Virus record (IMG/VR): IMGVR_UViG_3300037231_000131
Location: 1-27,845 of that record
Length of the DNA: 27,845 bases
Strand: one strand, 5' to 3'
Source: a virus
The stretch's first letter is position 1, and the number at the start of each line of letters is the position of its first letter. The position numbers were made by a program, and so were the translations under genes. Under the pieces are notes generated by a model. The model was not told where the DNA came from. It searched no databases and saw only the letters and a program-made list of their open reading frames with translations. Positions 6,787 to 13,599 of the stretch are shown piece after piece.

Positions 6787-6842
6787 GAAATTTATACATG
6801 ACAAACAACTCATATATAAAATATGCCGAAATTTATACATGA
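6787..6842. repeat. 15-bp direct repeat between convergent genes
   Basis: GAAATTTATACATGA occurs exactly at 6787-6801 and 6828-6842, 41 bases apart, in the gap between the RusA-like gene and the leftward zinc-ribbon gene. The second copy abuts that gene's stop codon. Confidence 0.6.
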
Positions 6843-7031
6843 TTACCATCCATAATCTTTCCTAACATTCAAACTACGCTTTTTAGGAGAACGCTTTAAC
6901 CAAGCCTCATTACTCTCCTCAATCGTCCAATTCTTACTCGTACACGGTTCTTGACAAAAACGCTGCGTGTTTTTAACAGGCAAAAACTTCTTACCACATT
7001 TCGAGCAAATCCTGATATTTAATCCTTTCAT
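6843..7031 (-). CDS. Zinc-ribbon protein, 62 aa
   Basis: CSKCGKKFLPVKNTQRFCQEPC (residues 9-30, cysteines at 9, 12, 26 and 30) is a compact Cys4 zinc-binding motif. A basic region with WLKRSPKKR follows. Small proteins with this head are common in phages and probably bind nucleic acid. Its ATG overlaps the end of the upstream 67-aa gene by four bases (ATGA). Confidence 0.6.
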   Translation of the reverse strand: MKGLNIRICSKCGKKFLPVKNTQRFCQEPCTSKNWTIEESNEAWLKRSPKKRSLNVRKDYGW

Positions 7032-7231
7032 AGTTTATCAAATCCTCGGCAAATATTATGCTCCAAAATATTCATACGATTATTTAACTCCATGAAACGT
7101 CTAGCTAATTCCCCATGACGTGCATACAACGACTTACGCACCTTCTCATTGCTCTCACGCATTAGACGAATCTCCTCCCGCATCAAATCCGATGCACTCA
7201 TATCACGAAATAAATCCAATTGTATCAACAT
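7028..7231 (-). CDS. Hypothetical coiled-coil-like protein, 67 aa
   Basis: A charged helical protein (LMREEIRLMRESNEKVRKSL) probably forming a coiled coil. It forms a two-gene leftward unit with the zinc-ribbon gene. The ribosome site is weak (TTGGTG). Function unknown. Confidence 0.55.
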   Translation of the reverse strand: MLIQLDLFRDMSASDLMREEIRLMRESNEKVRKSLYARHGELARRFMELNNRMNILEHNICRGFDKL

Positions 7232-7341
7232 AATAACACCAACTCATAATAATATTTTTGCACAGCAAACATACCATAATACACATTTACTTGTCATTAA
7301 TTAAATAAATTGCTATCACTACTATAAAAAGGATTATACAT

Positions 7342-7590
7342 ATGCTACAACCGCTCGGAAAACGAATTATCATCGCCCCTATTCACAAAGAAACTAAATC
7401 TACTCTACTACATCTCAAACAAGAACCCACGCTTTCATATACTGTTATAGCTGTCGGCGATGAAGTTAAAAAAGTTATACCCACCGATATTATCATTGTA
7501 GATCTATATGCCGTCTCTGAACTAATCTACAATGATATTAAATACTACCTAATCCACGAAGATAACATTCACGCTATTGTAAAGGCTTAA
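7342..7590 (+). CDS. GroES-like (Cpn10) co-chaperonin
   Basis: The 82-aa protein follows the co-chaperonin pattern from end to end. LQPLGKRIIIAPI matches the first strand of GroES, YTVIAVGDEV matches the GEVLAVG core strand, PTDIIIVD matches the GDIVIF region, and YYLIHEDNIHAIVKA matches the closing segment. It is shorter than GroES (about 95 aa), mainly in the roof loop. Residues 16-32 are in the place of the mobile loop and contain LLHL, which could contact GroEL. Phage co-chaperonins such as T4 gp31 adapt GroEL for capsid protein folding. AAGGA lies upstream of the ATG, and the terminase genes follow. Confidence 0.7.
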   Translation: MLQPLGKRIIIAPIHKETKSTLLHLKQEPTLSYTVIAVGDEVKKVIPTDIIIVDLYAVSELIYNDIKYYLIHEDNIHAIVKA

Positions 7591-7591
7591 T

Positions 7592-8110
7592 ATGACTTGT
7601 GAACCTTCTCAGCCCGCTAAAATGGGGCGCCCAGCATTTGATAGAATGAAAATAGTAAATGACTTCGTCAATTGGGCAAAAACTAATCCAGACGCTTGGA
7701 CAGTCCCACAATTTGCCACTTCAATTGATATCAATAGTGCAATGATGAATCAATGGGCAACTCAGGAAGGCGAGGACAGTGAATTTACTAGATCCTTTAT
7801 ACTTGGCAAGGAACTAATAGGCATAAATAGATTGCATTCCTCCATGATTCAAGAAGGTCAAGATAAACCTGCAATGGATCGTGGAACATATTTAAGAGGG
7901 ATTGGTAATTACGACAAAGATCAAAATATATACGAACGCGGCGAACGTAAATTCGATATCGAATGTAAAGCTAAACTAGACAAAGATGATAAAAAACACG
8001 TCGACGAAGATCTTGTGAAGCGATTAGATAAAACATTCGATCAATTATCTGAAATACAATCCTCACTAAAAAATGCTAAAATCAAAATCAAAAGAGATGA
8101 AAAATCATAA
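7592..8110 (+). CDS. Putative terminase small subunit
   Basis: This 172-aa protein has the size and layout of a small terminase. A GRPAFD start is followed by a helix-turn-helix-like region (WTVPQFATSIDINSAMMNQW, residues 36-55), a central helical part, and a coiled-coil/basic C-terminus (LVKRLDKTFDQLSEIQSSLK). It lies one leftward gene group upstream of the large terminase. Its start is one base after the co-chaperonin stop. Its last 70 bases overlap a convergent gene. Alternative: another HTH DNA-binding phage protein. Confidence 0.5.
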   Translation: MTCEPSQPAKMGRPAFDRMKIVNDFVNWAKTNPDAWTVPQFATSIDINSAMMNQWATQEGEDSEFTRSFILGKELIGINRLHSSMIQEGQDKPAMDRGTYLRGIGNYDKDQNIYERGERKFDIECKAKLDKDDKKHVDEDLVKRLDKTFDQLSEIQSSLKNAKIKIKRDEKS

Positions 8111-8475
8111 TGTGTAATGGGTGTGCTCATGGCATACTCAGGAAGATTTTCAATGCTTTTAATCATCTCCTTGAGCATATCAATTAACTCAGCTTTACTT
8201 GGTTTTTTATGGCCATCTTGATTGCTATTGTTGCTATCACACTCTATACTGTTTTGGGAGCCACTCTTCTGTGGATTACTAGATGATTCAACTTTCACAA
8301 TAATTTCATTACCCTCATCGTCAACTCTCAAGAAATTACTCCAATTCTTTGCAGCGCATTTCATAGCATCGCCCCCTTCAACATGAATTTCACCGCATTT
8401 GCATATAACGAAATCAGTCGGATGGAAGCTTTCAATAACACTAGAGCACAGTTTACATTTAGCGCGGTTTTTCAT
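8041..8475 (-). CDS. Conserved phage protein with zinc-binding N-terminus, 144 aa
   Basis: The N-terminal 60 residues (KNRAKCKLCSSVIESFHPTDF, then CKCGEIHVEGGDAMKC) form a zinc-ribbon-like domain widespread in phages and bacteria as a short uncharacterised protein. A Ser/Asn-rich linker and a helix (AELIDMLKEMIKSIENLP) follow. The final 27 residues are encoded opposite the small-terminase gene and may be an extension. AAGGAG precedes the start. Function unknown. Confidence 0.65.
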   Translation of the reverse strand: MKNRAKCKLCSSVIESFHPTDFVICKCGEIHVEGGDAMKCAAKNWSNFLRVDDEGNEIIVKVESSSNPQKSGSQNSIECDSNNSNQDGHKKPSKAELIDMLKEMIKSIENLPEYAMSTPITHYDFSSLLILILAFFSEDCISDN

Positions 8476-8476
8476 A

Positions 8477-8620
8477 TTACTCCTTAAATGCTTCTAATAA
8501 ATGAAGAAACAATTGAGTTTCACTCATATCAGGATGTCTAAAACGATAAATAGTAGTTTTTATTAAAATATAGGCCACCATCATTCCAAGCAAGAAACTT
8601 AGGATTTTTTTATACTTCAT
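8477..8620 (-). CDS. Small single-pass membrane protein, 47 aa
   Basis: The complement frame starts at ATG 8618-8620 and ends at 8477-8479. It encodes MKYKK then a hydrophobic stretch (ILSFLLGMMVAYILIKT) and a charged tail. This would be one membrane helix, with the C-terminal tail outside if the positive-inside rule holds. Its end carries the AAGGAG site of the downstream gene, showing coupled translation. The role is unknown. Confidence 0.5.
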   Translation of the reverse strand: MKYKKILSFLLGMMVAYILIKTTIYRFRHPDMSETQLFLHLLEAFKE

Positions 8621-8670
8621 TTGTGGTTTCACTCATTTATAATCGGATGTTAAAAGAATAATTAATATTA

Positions 8671-9201
8671 TTATAAGCAAATAGATTGCGATTTTTTCCC
8701 ATCTTTTTTTGCTTTTGGTGGCTGCTTCAGCTTCTTCTCTAAGTGTGTAATCTTTTTTTTTAGTTTTTCGTTTTCTATTTGCAAATCAAAATTAGATTTT
8801 CTCAAATGTTCTTGATTATTTAAAACCGTGTTATAATTATTTTTCATTCTTTCATAATCAGCTAATCTAGGATCATGAGCCTGCTTGAAATACTCTTTCT
8901 TCATATCGTAGATGTTAGCGTAACGATAGCCCCCGTATCCGGCATATTGAGATTGTTTACCTAAATTTTCATTCCACCATTTTTGTGATTCATCTGCATA
9001 TTTTCTATACTCTTCTTCACTCATAGTGGAAGACTGAGAAAACTTGTTAGCCGGTATCCATGACTCATATTGACGTGTTAATTCTCGCATTAACTCGTCG
9101 GTGCCGCCCTGATCGGGATGCAGTTTCTTGGCCAATTCTCTGTAAAGCCGCTTTACATCGTCTTGAGTCTTGCAGTCTTTAAAATAATTCATTTTTTCCA
9201 C
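8671..9201 (-). CDS. J-domain (DnaJ-like) protein
   Basis: A short J-domain occupies residues 1-40 (KRLYRELAKKLHPDQGGTDE) with the diagnostic HPD at 28-30, which stimulates the ATPase of DnaK-type Hsp70. The first J helix is abbreviated, as in many phage J-proteins. The middle is Tyr/Gly-rich (YAGYGGYRYANIYD) and residues 115-165 form a long coiled coil, probably for client binding or dimerisation. The DnaJ zinc domain is absent, so this is a minimal class III type. It overlaps the upstream 72-aa gene by 13 bases. Confidence 0.8.
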   Translation of the reverse strand: MEKMNYFKDCKTQDDVKRLYRELAKKLHPDQGGTDELMRELTRQYESWIPANKFSQSSTMSEEEYRKYADESQKWWNENLGKQSQYAGYGGYRYANIYDMKKEYFKQAHDPRLADYERMKNNYNTVLNNQEHLRKSNFDLQIENEKLKKKITHLEKKLKQPPKAKKDGKKSQSICL

Positions 9202-9407
9202 TCAAACGTGCTATAGGGATTCATATCTTGATTCATTGCTTCTTTAAGTTTTTTTTTCGTTTTAAAAACATGATGTTTGGCGTTTAATTTTAACCTTTCC
9301 TGGATGAAATCATCCATTTTATAAAATTCTTCCATAATCTTGTCTTTTTCATTTTGCGTACGTTCAACGTTTAATTTCATCAATAAAAATAATTCTTGGT
9401 CATCCAT
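9189..9407 (-). CDS. Hypothetical helical protein, 72 aa
   Basis: The start at 9407 (MDDQELFLLMKLN) is chosen because the region upstream is a divergent control region; the frame extends to 9503 but then overlaps the small DNA-binding gene. The product is highly charged and helical. It is the first gene of the leftward J-protein group. Confidence 0.55.
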   Translation of the reverse strand: MDDQELFLLMKLNVERTQNEKDKIMEEFYKMDDFIQERLKLNAKHHVFKTKKKLKEAMNQDMNPYSTFEWKK

Positions 9408-9436
9408 GACAAATAATCTTTTGTTTAGTATGATGC

Positions 9437-9450
9437 GTATCAAATGATAC
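9437..9450. promoter_or_regulatory. Operator-like palindrome between divergent genes
   Basis: GTATCA-AA-TGATAC is a perfect dyad, 16 bases upstream of the 47-aa DNA-binding gene. It also lies within the spacer of a weak leftward promoter (TTGTGT and TACTAA, 18 bases apart). It is placed to control both directions. Confidence 0.45.
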
Positions 9451-9465
9451 ACAAGGTTTTTGAAT

Positions 9466-9609
9466 ATGGCAAGTATAACAGTAAGAATATGCAAAGATGG
9501 CACTGAGAGTTATAGAGTGCTAATAAGAAAGAAAGGGGTTTACAAATGCAAAACATTTAAGTGTAAAAAAGCAGCTATAGTTTGGAGTCTACAAAATGAC
9601 CCAAAGTAA
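9466..9609 (+). CDS. Stand-alone integrase-arm-like DNA-binding peptide, 47 aa
   Basis: From ATG 9466 to TAA 9607-9609 the frame encodes a peptide that begins MASITVRICKDGTESYRVLI and continues with a basic turn and KTFKCKKAAIVW. This matches the N-terminal three-stranded arm-type (AP2-like) DNA-binding domain of tyrosine integrases, in which 'YRV.IR.KG....KTF..K..A..W' is typical. No core-binding or catalytic domain follows, because the frame ends inside the start of the large terminase. It may be a relic of an integrase or a free DNA-binding regulator acting on the nearby palindrome. Confidence 0.5.
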   Translation: MASITVRICKDGTESYRVLIRKKGVYKCKTFKCKKAAIVWSLQNDPK

Positions 9610-10885
9610 ACCTATTGGCCCTTGGAGTCCAAAACAAATAGAATTCATGGCTAATTGTACCAAGCATTGGAATCTTGCGCACGGTGCAGTATCAACAGGT
9701 AAAACAGTTGGAACATTATTCGCATTCATGCACGCTGTTGACTCATGTCCAGACTCCCAAATATTCATGGTTGGACATTCATCCGACACAATATATCAAA
9801 ATGCTATCCGATTGCTTATGGAGACTGATGAATTAAGTATGTTCCGGCCATTCTGCGCGTGGTTTGCAGGTCATAGACGCTTACATTATAAAGATAAGAT
9901 TATCCAAACACTAGGCGCAAAAGATGAAGGCGCAATGGGAAAATTCCGCGGTCTAACAGCTTCTCTAATGTATTGCGATGAAATGACGCTCTATCCCGAA
10001 AACATTATCAATATGATTGATACTCGATTGCGTAAAGTGCATAGCCGGGGATTCGCTGCCATGAATCCAACATATCCCTCTCATATATGCAAGCAATGGA
10101 TAGACAAAGCAGAAGCAGGCGATCCTAATTATTATTCACTCCACTTTGAATTAGACGACAATCCTTTCCTTGAAGAAGATTATAAGAATCGTATCCGTAA
10201 TAGTTCCACAGGGCTATTCTACAAACGAAATGTACTCGGTTTGTGGTGTCTGGCTGAGGGAGCAATCTTTGACTTTTTCGATCGTGCATATCATGTGCTT
10301 TCTAAACCCCCGGCAGCCGCCGAATATTGGGTCGCTGGGATTGATTATGGTTTTAGTAATGCTTTCTGTTGCTTGATTATGGGTGTGAATACTGGACACG
10401 CTACCCAGACAGGAAAGAAAATGTGGATTGAAAAGGAATTCTATTGGGACTACAAGAAACAAGGTCGACAACTACTCAACAGTGAATTTGCCGACAAAGT
10501 GCAAGATTTCCTTGAACCGTATGCTTGCCGTGCTGTCTATATTGATCCATCCGCGGCATCTATGAAAGCTGAATTAGATAGGCGAGGAATACATACAGTA
10601 TCAGCAGATAATGATGTCTATAATGGCATTCAAATAATGACTAACGAAATGAATAAGGGTAATTTATACATATTAAATGACTGCAAGAACCTGATTAGAG
10701 AGATTGAATCATATGTATGGGATTCAAAGAAAGCTGCCCAAGGTGATGATGCTCCAGTAAAGAAGGGGGATCATGCCGTGGACGCATTAAGGTATCTACT
10801 GGCGACGCACAAAGTCTCAACTTATCAGCCTTACAAACACAATCCGAATGAATATATTCGCGAACGCTTTAAACCTTCGAGATAA
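9596..10885 (+). CDS. terL: Terminase large subunit (PBSX/XtmB-type)
   Basis: This 429-aa protein is the DNA-packaging motor. The ATPase domain has a Walker A GAVSTGKT (residues 30-37) and a Walker B with DE at 128-129 (LMYCDEM). The RNase-H-like nuclease domain shows the acidic residues expected of terminases: D250 in GIDYG, D317 in YIDPS, and D392/D396 in GDHAVDALRY. Length and order match PBSX-type enzymes. It cuts concatemeric DNA and drives it into the procapsid through the portal (16854). The methyltransferase starts three bases after its stop. Confidence 0.93.
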   Translation: MTQSKPIGPWSPKQIEFMANCTKHWNLAHGAVSTGKTVGTLFAFMHAVDSCPDSQIFMVGHSSDTIYQNAIRLLMETDELSMFRPFCAWFAGHRRLHYKDKIIQTLGAKDEGAMGKFRGLTASLMYCDEMTLYPENIINMIDTRLRKVHSRGFAAMNPTYPSHICKQWIDKAEAGDPNYYSLHFELDDNPFLEEDYKNRIRNSSTGLFYKRNVLGLWCLAEGAIFDFFDRAYHVLSKPPAAAEYWVAGIDYGFSNAFCCLIMGVNTGHATQTGKKMWIEKEFYWDYKKQGRQLLNSEFADKVQDFLEPYACRAVYIDPSAASMKAELDRRGIHTVSADNDVYNGIQIMTNEMNKGNLYILNDCKNLIREIESYVWDSKKAAQGDDAPVKKGDHAVDALRYLLATHKVSTYQPYKHNPNEYIRERFKPSR

Positions 10886-10888
10886 ATA

Positions 10889-13192
10889 ATGGAATATCAA
10901 ATTATTCATGATGACTGCCTCCATGCTATGCAACAAATGGCAGATAATTCTGTTGATTTTATCGTCACTGATCCTCCGTATGGACTTCATTTTATGGGTA
11001 AATCATGGGATAAGTTTAATAAATCTAATTTTGATGAAAATGGAATGCATAAACATCTTGATAATGCCTCTATTGATGGTAGGTCTTGCAATGTTAGAAA
11101 AGTTTATTGCGCAAATGCTGTAGCTGGTACTTATGATGAAAATCTTAACGATGAATTCCAAGAGTTCATTCGCATTGTTGGTATCGAAATGCTGCGCATA
11201 TTGAAACCAGGTGGAATGCTTGCCATGTTTGGTGCGCCTAGACGTCACCATAGGCAAATGTCAGGGCTTGAAGATGCAGGATTTGAGATACGCGATTGTA
11301 TTGCTTGGATATTCGGACAGGGATTCCCTAAGTCTCACCGGATTTCCAAGCACTTAGATGCATATCTACAGGAGGCCGATATTTGCCAGTGCGTCGAAAA
11401 TAAGCCATGCAACGAGTACACAATCCCTTTGCAAAATGCTTTCGACCACATTTGCAATTTGGATATTTGGAAACAAGCGGTAAATGTAACTGAAAATGAT
11501 CTTTATGATTTGAAAAAAGTTCTAGGTTTTCAGGATGATTATCAGTTCGATCACCATTCTTATGATGAATTTCTTCGCCTTTCTTCAATTCTCTATCTAA
11601 AACTTTTTCCATCACAAGAATGTGTTCAAGAACATAACCATTATGACGCGCCCTATGATGTTCAGGTTTACGAATCATTATATAACCTTTTACAGGTTCG
11701 ATATAACGACCTCCTTTCCAAGCAGGATTTAATTCTCTCTTCATTTTATCAGCTTGTTTTTTCCTTGCTTGAGGGGTATAAAGTTGATCATGGGAGCGCA
11801 GACGATTGGCACAAGAAGTTGAACAAGCAGCAGGATTTTTTAACTTCTTTTCATAAGCTGGTCGAACGTAAAAACCCCTTGAACATATTGGACATTTTTT
11901 GTTTGGTATTCTGTTTACCTTTTCCATTAATTAAACTCCTTTCTTTAAGGAAACTCGAAACCATAATACCATGGTTTGATATATGTTTGCAATGTAATAG
12001 ATTAAAAGATCACTGGAAAGGTTATGGAACCGCTCTCAAACCAGCTTATGAACCGATTATAATTTGTATGAAACCACTTGACGGAACATTTGCCAAGAAT
12101 GCTGAAAAGTGGGGTGTTGGTGGGATTAATATTGAATCTAGCAGAGTCGGCGTATCTCAGCACGAGAAAGACCTGTTGCCCTTAACTTTTGATAACGAAT
12201 CTTTTTCTTCTCCTGAATTTTGTTGTAATGCTCTTTTCGGTATTTCTTCTGCGCTAAAGACATGTAACAATTTTTGCAAAGATCATTGGCGTAATGGTCT
12301 AAAACTGGATGGCACTTCGATTTCGGTCTTTGAATATGAGTCTCTCGTAGTTCTCCTGTATCCCAATGGTGTTTGGTGTGGGTTGAATTTGTCATTAATT
12401 CAAGATTCTCAATCCGATTGTCCAGTTTATCGCCATTTATATGATGAACTGCTTCCCAACGCTCTAAAGAACGCCCTATTGTCTGCTCCATTATTAGGCG
12501 ATGCTCTGCACGATATTTTCCAATTCCTACTTTTACCTGCCAATATCCATTTCTTTTGTAACGACCTCCCTTCCACCTTGGATGTGTTGGACCTTCTTCG
12601 TGCATTATTAAACCCTCTTTTTAATCCTACATTATATTTATCCCAGACAAAAATGTCAAGTGGAAGATGGCCAAGTAATTTGATACTAAGTGAAGAATCA
12701 GCCGTTGAGCTGGACAAGACGACAGGGAATCTAAAAGGAAATTGTGGAATTAAAGGAAAGTTTAGAGGTCAGAGACATTCAGGGCAATTTGCAGGTGGTG
12801 GAATAAGTGGAGAAAGAGAATATAATTTTGAAGGTTACCATGATAATGGTGGAGCCAGCCGTTTTTTTAAAATAGTTGACCAAAACAATAGTCGATTCCT
12901 ATATTGCGCCAAAGCCTCATCATCCGAAAGAAACAGAGGGCTTGACAAACCATGCTCACATCCTACTGTAAAGCCATTATCATTAATTAAGTATATTATT
13001 AAATTACTTGCACCTCCAAATAAGCCAATCATGCTTGACCCATTTTTAGGATCGGGAACCAGTTTAGTCGCAGCCAAAGAATTAGGTATATCAGCCATTG
13101 GAATTGAAAAAGAAAAGGAATATGTTGAGATTGCAACTAAAAGGCTAGATGCTGCAAAATGTATCAATCAAATGGAGATGTTTAATGGATAA
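10889..13192 (+). CDS. Beta-class DNA methyltransferase carrying two in-frame antisense HNH insertions
   Basis: The 767-aa frame is an N6-adenine or N4-cytosine methyltransferase. The catalytic motif IV DPPY is at residues 28-31 and the AdoMet-binding motif I (LDPFLGSGT) at 716-724; this order defines the beta class. Conserved phage-enzyme blocks are interrupted twice. Between SKHLDA (about 158) and WKGYGTALKP (about 376) lie about 216 extra residues; between SSRVG (417-421) and SGRWPSNL (591 on) lie about 168. The extra segments coincide with antisense HNH genes plus their promoters, and the sense frame stays open. Without them the enzyme is about 383 aa, a normal size. Insertions fall in the variable target-recognition region. 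Whether the long form is translated and active is unknown; no intein motifs or ribozyme core were seen there. Confidence 0.85.
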   Translation: MEYQIIHDDCLHAMQQMADNSVDFIVTDPPYGLHFMGKSWDKFNKSNFDENGMHKHLDNASIDGRSCNVRKVYCANAVAGTYDENLNDEFQEFIRIVGIEMLRILKPGGMLAMFGAPRRHHRQMSGLEDAGFEIRDCIAWIFGQGFPKSHRISKHLDAYLQEADICQCVENKPCNEYTIPLQNAFDHICNLDIWKQAVNVTENDLYDLKKVLGFQDDYQFDHHSYDEFLRLSSILYLKLFPSQECVQEHNHYDAPYDVQVYESLYNLLQVRYNDLLSKQDLILSSFYQLVFSLLEGYKVDHGSADDWHKKLNKQQDFLTSFHKLVERKNPLNILDIFCLVFCLPFPLIKLLSLRKLETIIPWFDICLQCNRLKDHWKGYGTALKPAYEPIIICMKPLDGTFAKNAEKWGVGGINIESSRVGVSQHEKDLLPLTFDNESFSSPEFCCNALFGISSALKTCNNFCKDHWRNGLKLDGTSISVFEYESLVVLLYPNGVWCGLNLSLIQDSQSDCPVYRHLYDELLPNALKNALLSAPLLGDALHDIFQFLLLPANIHFFCNDLPSTLDVLDLLRALLNPLFNPTLYLSQTKMSSGRWPSNLILSEESAVELDKTTGNLKGNCGIKGKFRGQRHSGQFAGGGISGEREYNFEGYHDNGGASRFFKIVDQNNSRFLYCAKASSSERNRGLDKPCSHPTVKPLSLIKYIIKLLAPPNKPIMLDPFLGSGTSLVAAKELGISAIGIEKEKEYVEIATKRLDAAKCINQMEMFNG
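11328..11927 (-). CDS. HNH homing endonuclease antisense within the methyltransferase (first)
   Basis: The 199-aa protein has an N-terminal zinc knuckle (CPIC...CSTSC), a central HNH nuclease core (EEIHHKNGDRTDNHPENLEL, catalytic HH and N...N...H visible) and a C-terminal second zinc finger (CKCGRKHFAKGLCTRC). This is the standard free-standing phage HNH layout. AAGGAG lies eight bases upstream of the ATG. Its last 10-12 codons read into conserved methyltransferase sequence and end at a stop provided there. It is closely related in design to the second antisense HNH (12138-12605), suggesting two insertions of one family. Confidence 0.85.
   Translation of the reverse strand: MEKVNRIPNKKCPICSRGFYVRPAYEKKLKNPAACSTSCANRLRSHDQLYTPQARKKQADKMKRELNPAWKGGRYIEPVKGYIMIRKPEHHRARHNGYVLEHILVMEKVLDRELKKGEEIHHKNGDRTDNHPENLELFSNHKDHFQLHLPLVSKYPNCKCGRKHFAKGLCTRCMAYFRRTGKYRPPVDMHLSAWKSGET
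11963..11992 (-). promoter_or_regulatory. Promoter of the first antisense HNH gene
   Basis: On the minus strand TTGCAA (11987-11992) and TATTAT (11963-11968) lie 18 bases apart, about 35 bases upstream of the HNH start. TCCTT-AAAGA-AAGGA next to the ATG could partly hide the ribosome site. Confidence 0.45.
12138..12605 (-). CDS. HNH homing endonuclease antisense within the methyltransferase (second)
   Basis: This 155-aa protein has the HNH core EAVHHINGDKLDNRIENLEL with all catalytic positions visible. It begins with a WKGGRY...GYWQVKVG DNA-binding lead-in that the first HNH shares (WKGGRYIEPVKGYIMI). The C-terminal part has a zinc finger remnant (CHPVLDHYANDLCKNC) and a basic tail. It lacks the N-terminal CPIC knuckle of its paralogue. 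An AAGAGGG site precedes the ATG. Its stop lies in the conserved SSRVG-coding segment of the methyltransferase. Confidence 0.85.
   Translation of the reverse strand: MHEEGPTHPRWKGGRYKRNGYWQVKVGIGKYRAEHRLIMEQTIGRSLERWEAVHHINGDKLDNRIENLELMTNSTHTKHHWDTGELRETHIQRPKSKCHPVLDHYANDLCKNCYMSLAQKKYRKEHYNKIQEKKKIRYQKLRATGLSRAEIRRLC
12631..12659 (-). promoter_or_regulatory. Perfect consensus sigma-70 promoter for the second antisense HNH
   Basis: On the minus strand TTGACA (12654-12659), a 17-base spacer and TATAAT (12631-12636) match the consensus at every position. Transcription would begin about 19 bases before the HNH ATG and run against the methyltransferase. Confidence 0.8.
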
Positions 13193-13376
13193 AGATGAGT
13201 TATTAATATTATTTGAAAAATTAACAGAAATTGGAAATTTAATGGCATACCCAAAAGATGACCAAGAAAATCTATTTGATGCATGTGTAAAATTAGGATT
13301 TTTAATAGGGTGGATCGATACTAAATTAAATGGTTATGATCCAGAAATCGATGAGAAAGCCAATGAAATGGATTAA
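13185..13376 (+). CDS. Hypothetical protein, 63 aa
   Basis: ATG 13185 has GGAGATG a few bases upstream and overlaps the methyltransferase stop by eight bases. The protein is acidic and helical (ELLILFEKLTEIGNLMAY), with no known domain. It overlaps the DUF551-like gene by 14 bases. Confidence 0.6.
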   Translation: MDKDELLILFEKLTEIGNLMAYPKDDQENLFDACVKLGFLIGWIDTKLNGYDPEIDEKANEMD

Positions 13377-13599
13377 AGTCACAGATAAATTGCCTGAAAA
13401 ATCAGGTAGATATTTAGTTTATGAAAAAAAAGAACCTCATTGCCATAATTGTGCAGCATATAATTATCCAGTGAAATGTTGTGAACCCAATATTGCTTAT
13501 TTCCGTTGTTTTCAATTAAGAAACTGGGAACATTTTACACAATGTAATAATAAATGTAACCCCACTTACTGGATGCCACTTCCGGATAATCCTGAATGA
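13363..13599 (+). CDS. DUF551-like protein, 78 aa
   Basis: Starting at ATG 13363, MKWIKVTDKLPEKSGRYLVY and the closing YWMPLPDNPE are the two ends of the DUF551 pattern (WI.V.d.LP...G.YLVY / .tHWMPLP..P) common in phages and of unknown function. Between them is a Cys/His-rich insert (CHNCAAYN, KCC, CNNKCN) not typical of the family, possibly metal-binding. A second, divergent copy is at 20213-20416. Confidence 0.7.
   Translation: MKWIKVTDKLPEKSGRYLVYEKKEPHCHNCAAYNYPVKCCEPNIAYFRCFQLRNWEHFTQCNNKCNPTYWMPLPDNPE

Noticed and set aside
11328-12605. Inteins in the methyltransferase
   Set aside because: No Cys/Ser start block or terminal His-Asn motif is seen at the insertion edges, and the endonucleases are on the opposite strand.
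11363-12655. Group I introns at the two methyltransferase insertions
   Set aside because: No P7-like pair or guanosine-site core could be found; the insertions consist almost only of HNH gene plus promoter, and the frame stays open.
12427-13167. Minus-strand ORFs of 96 and 110 aa opposite the methyltransferase
   Set aside because: They overlap conserved methyltransferase blocks and show no domain; unlike the HNH genes they lack promoters and motifs.
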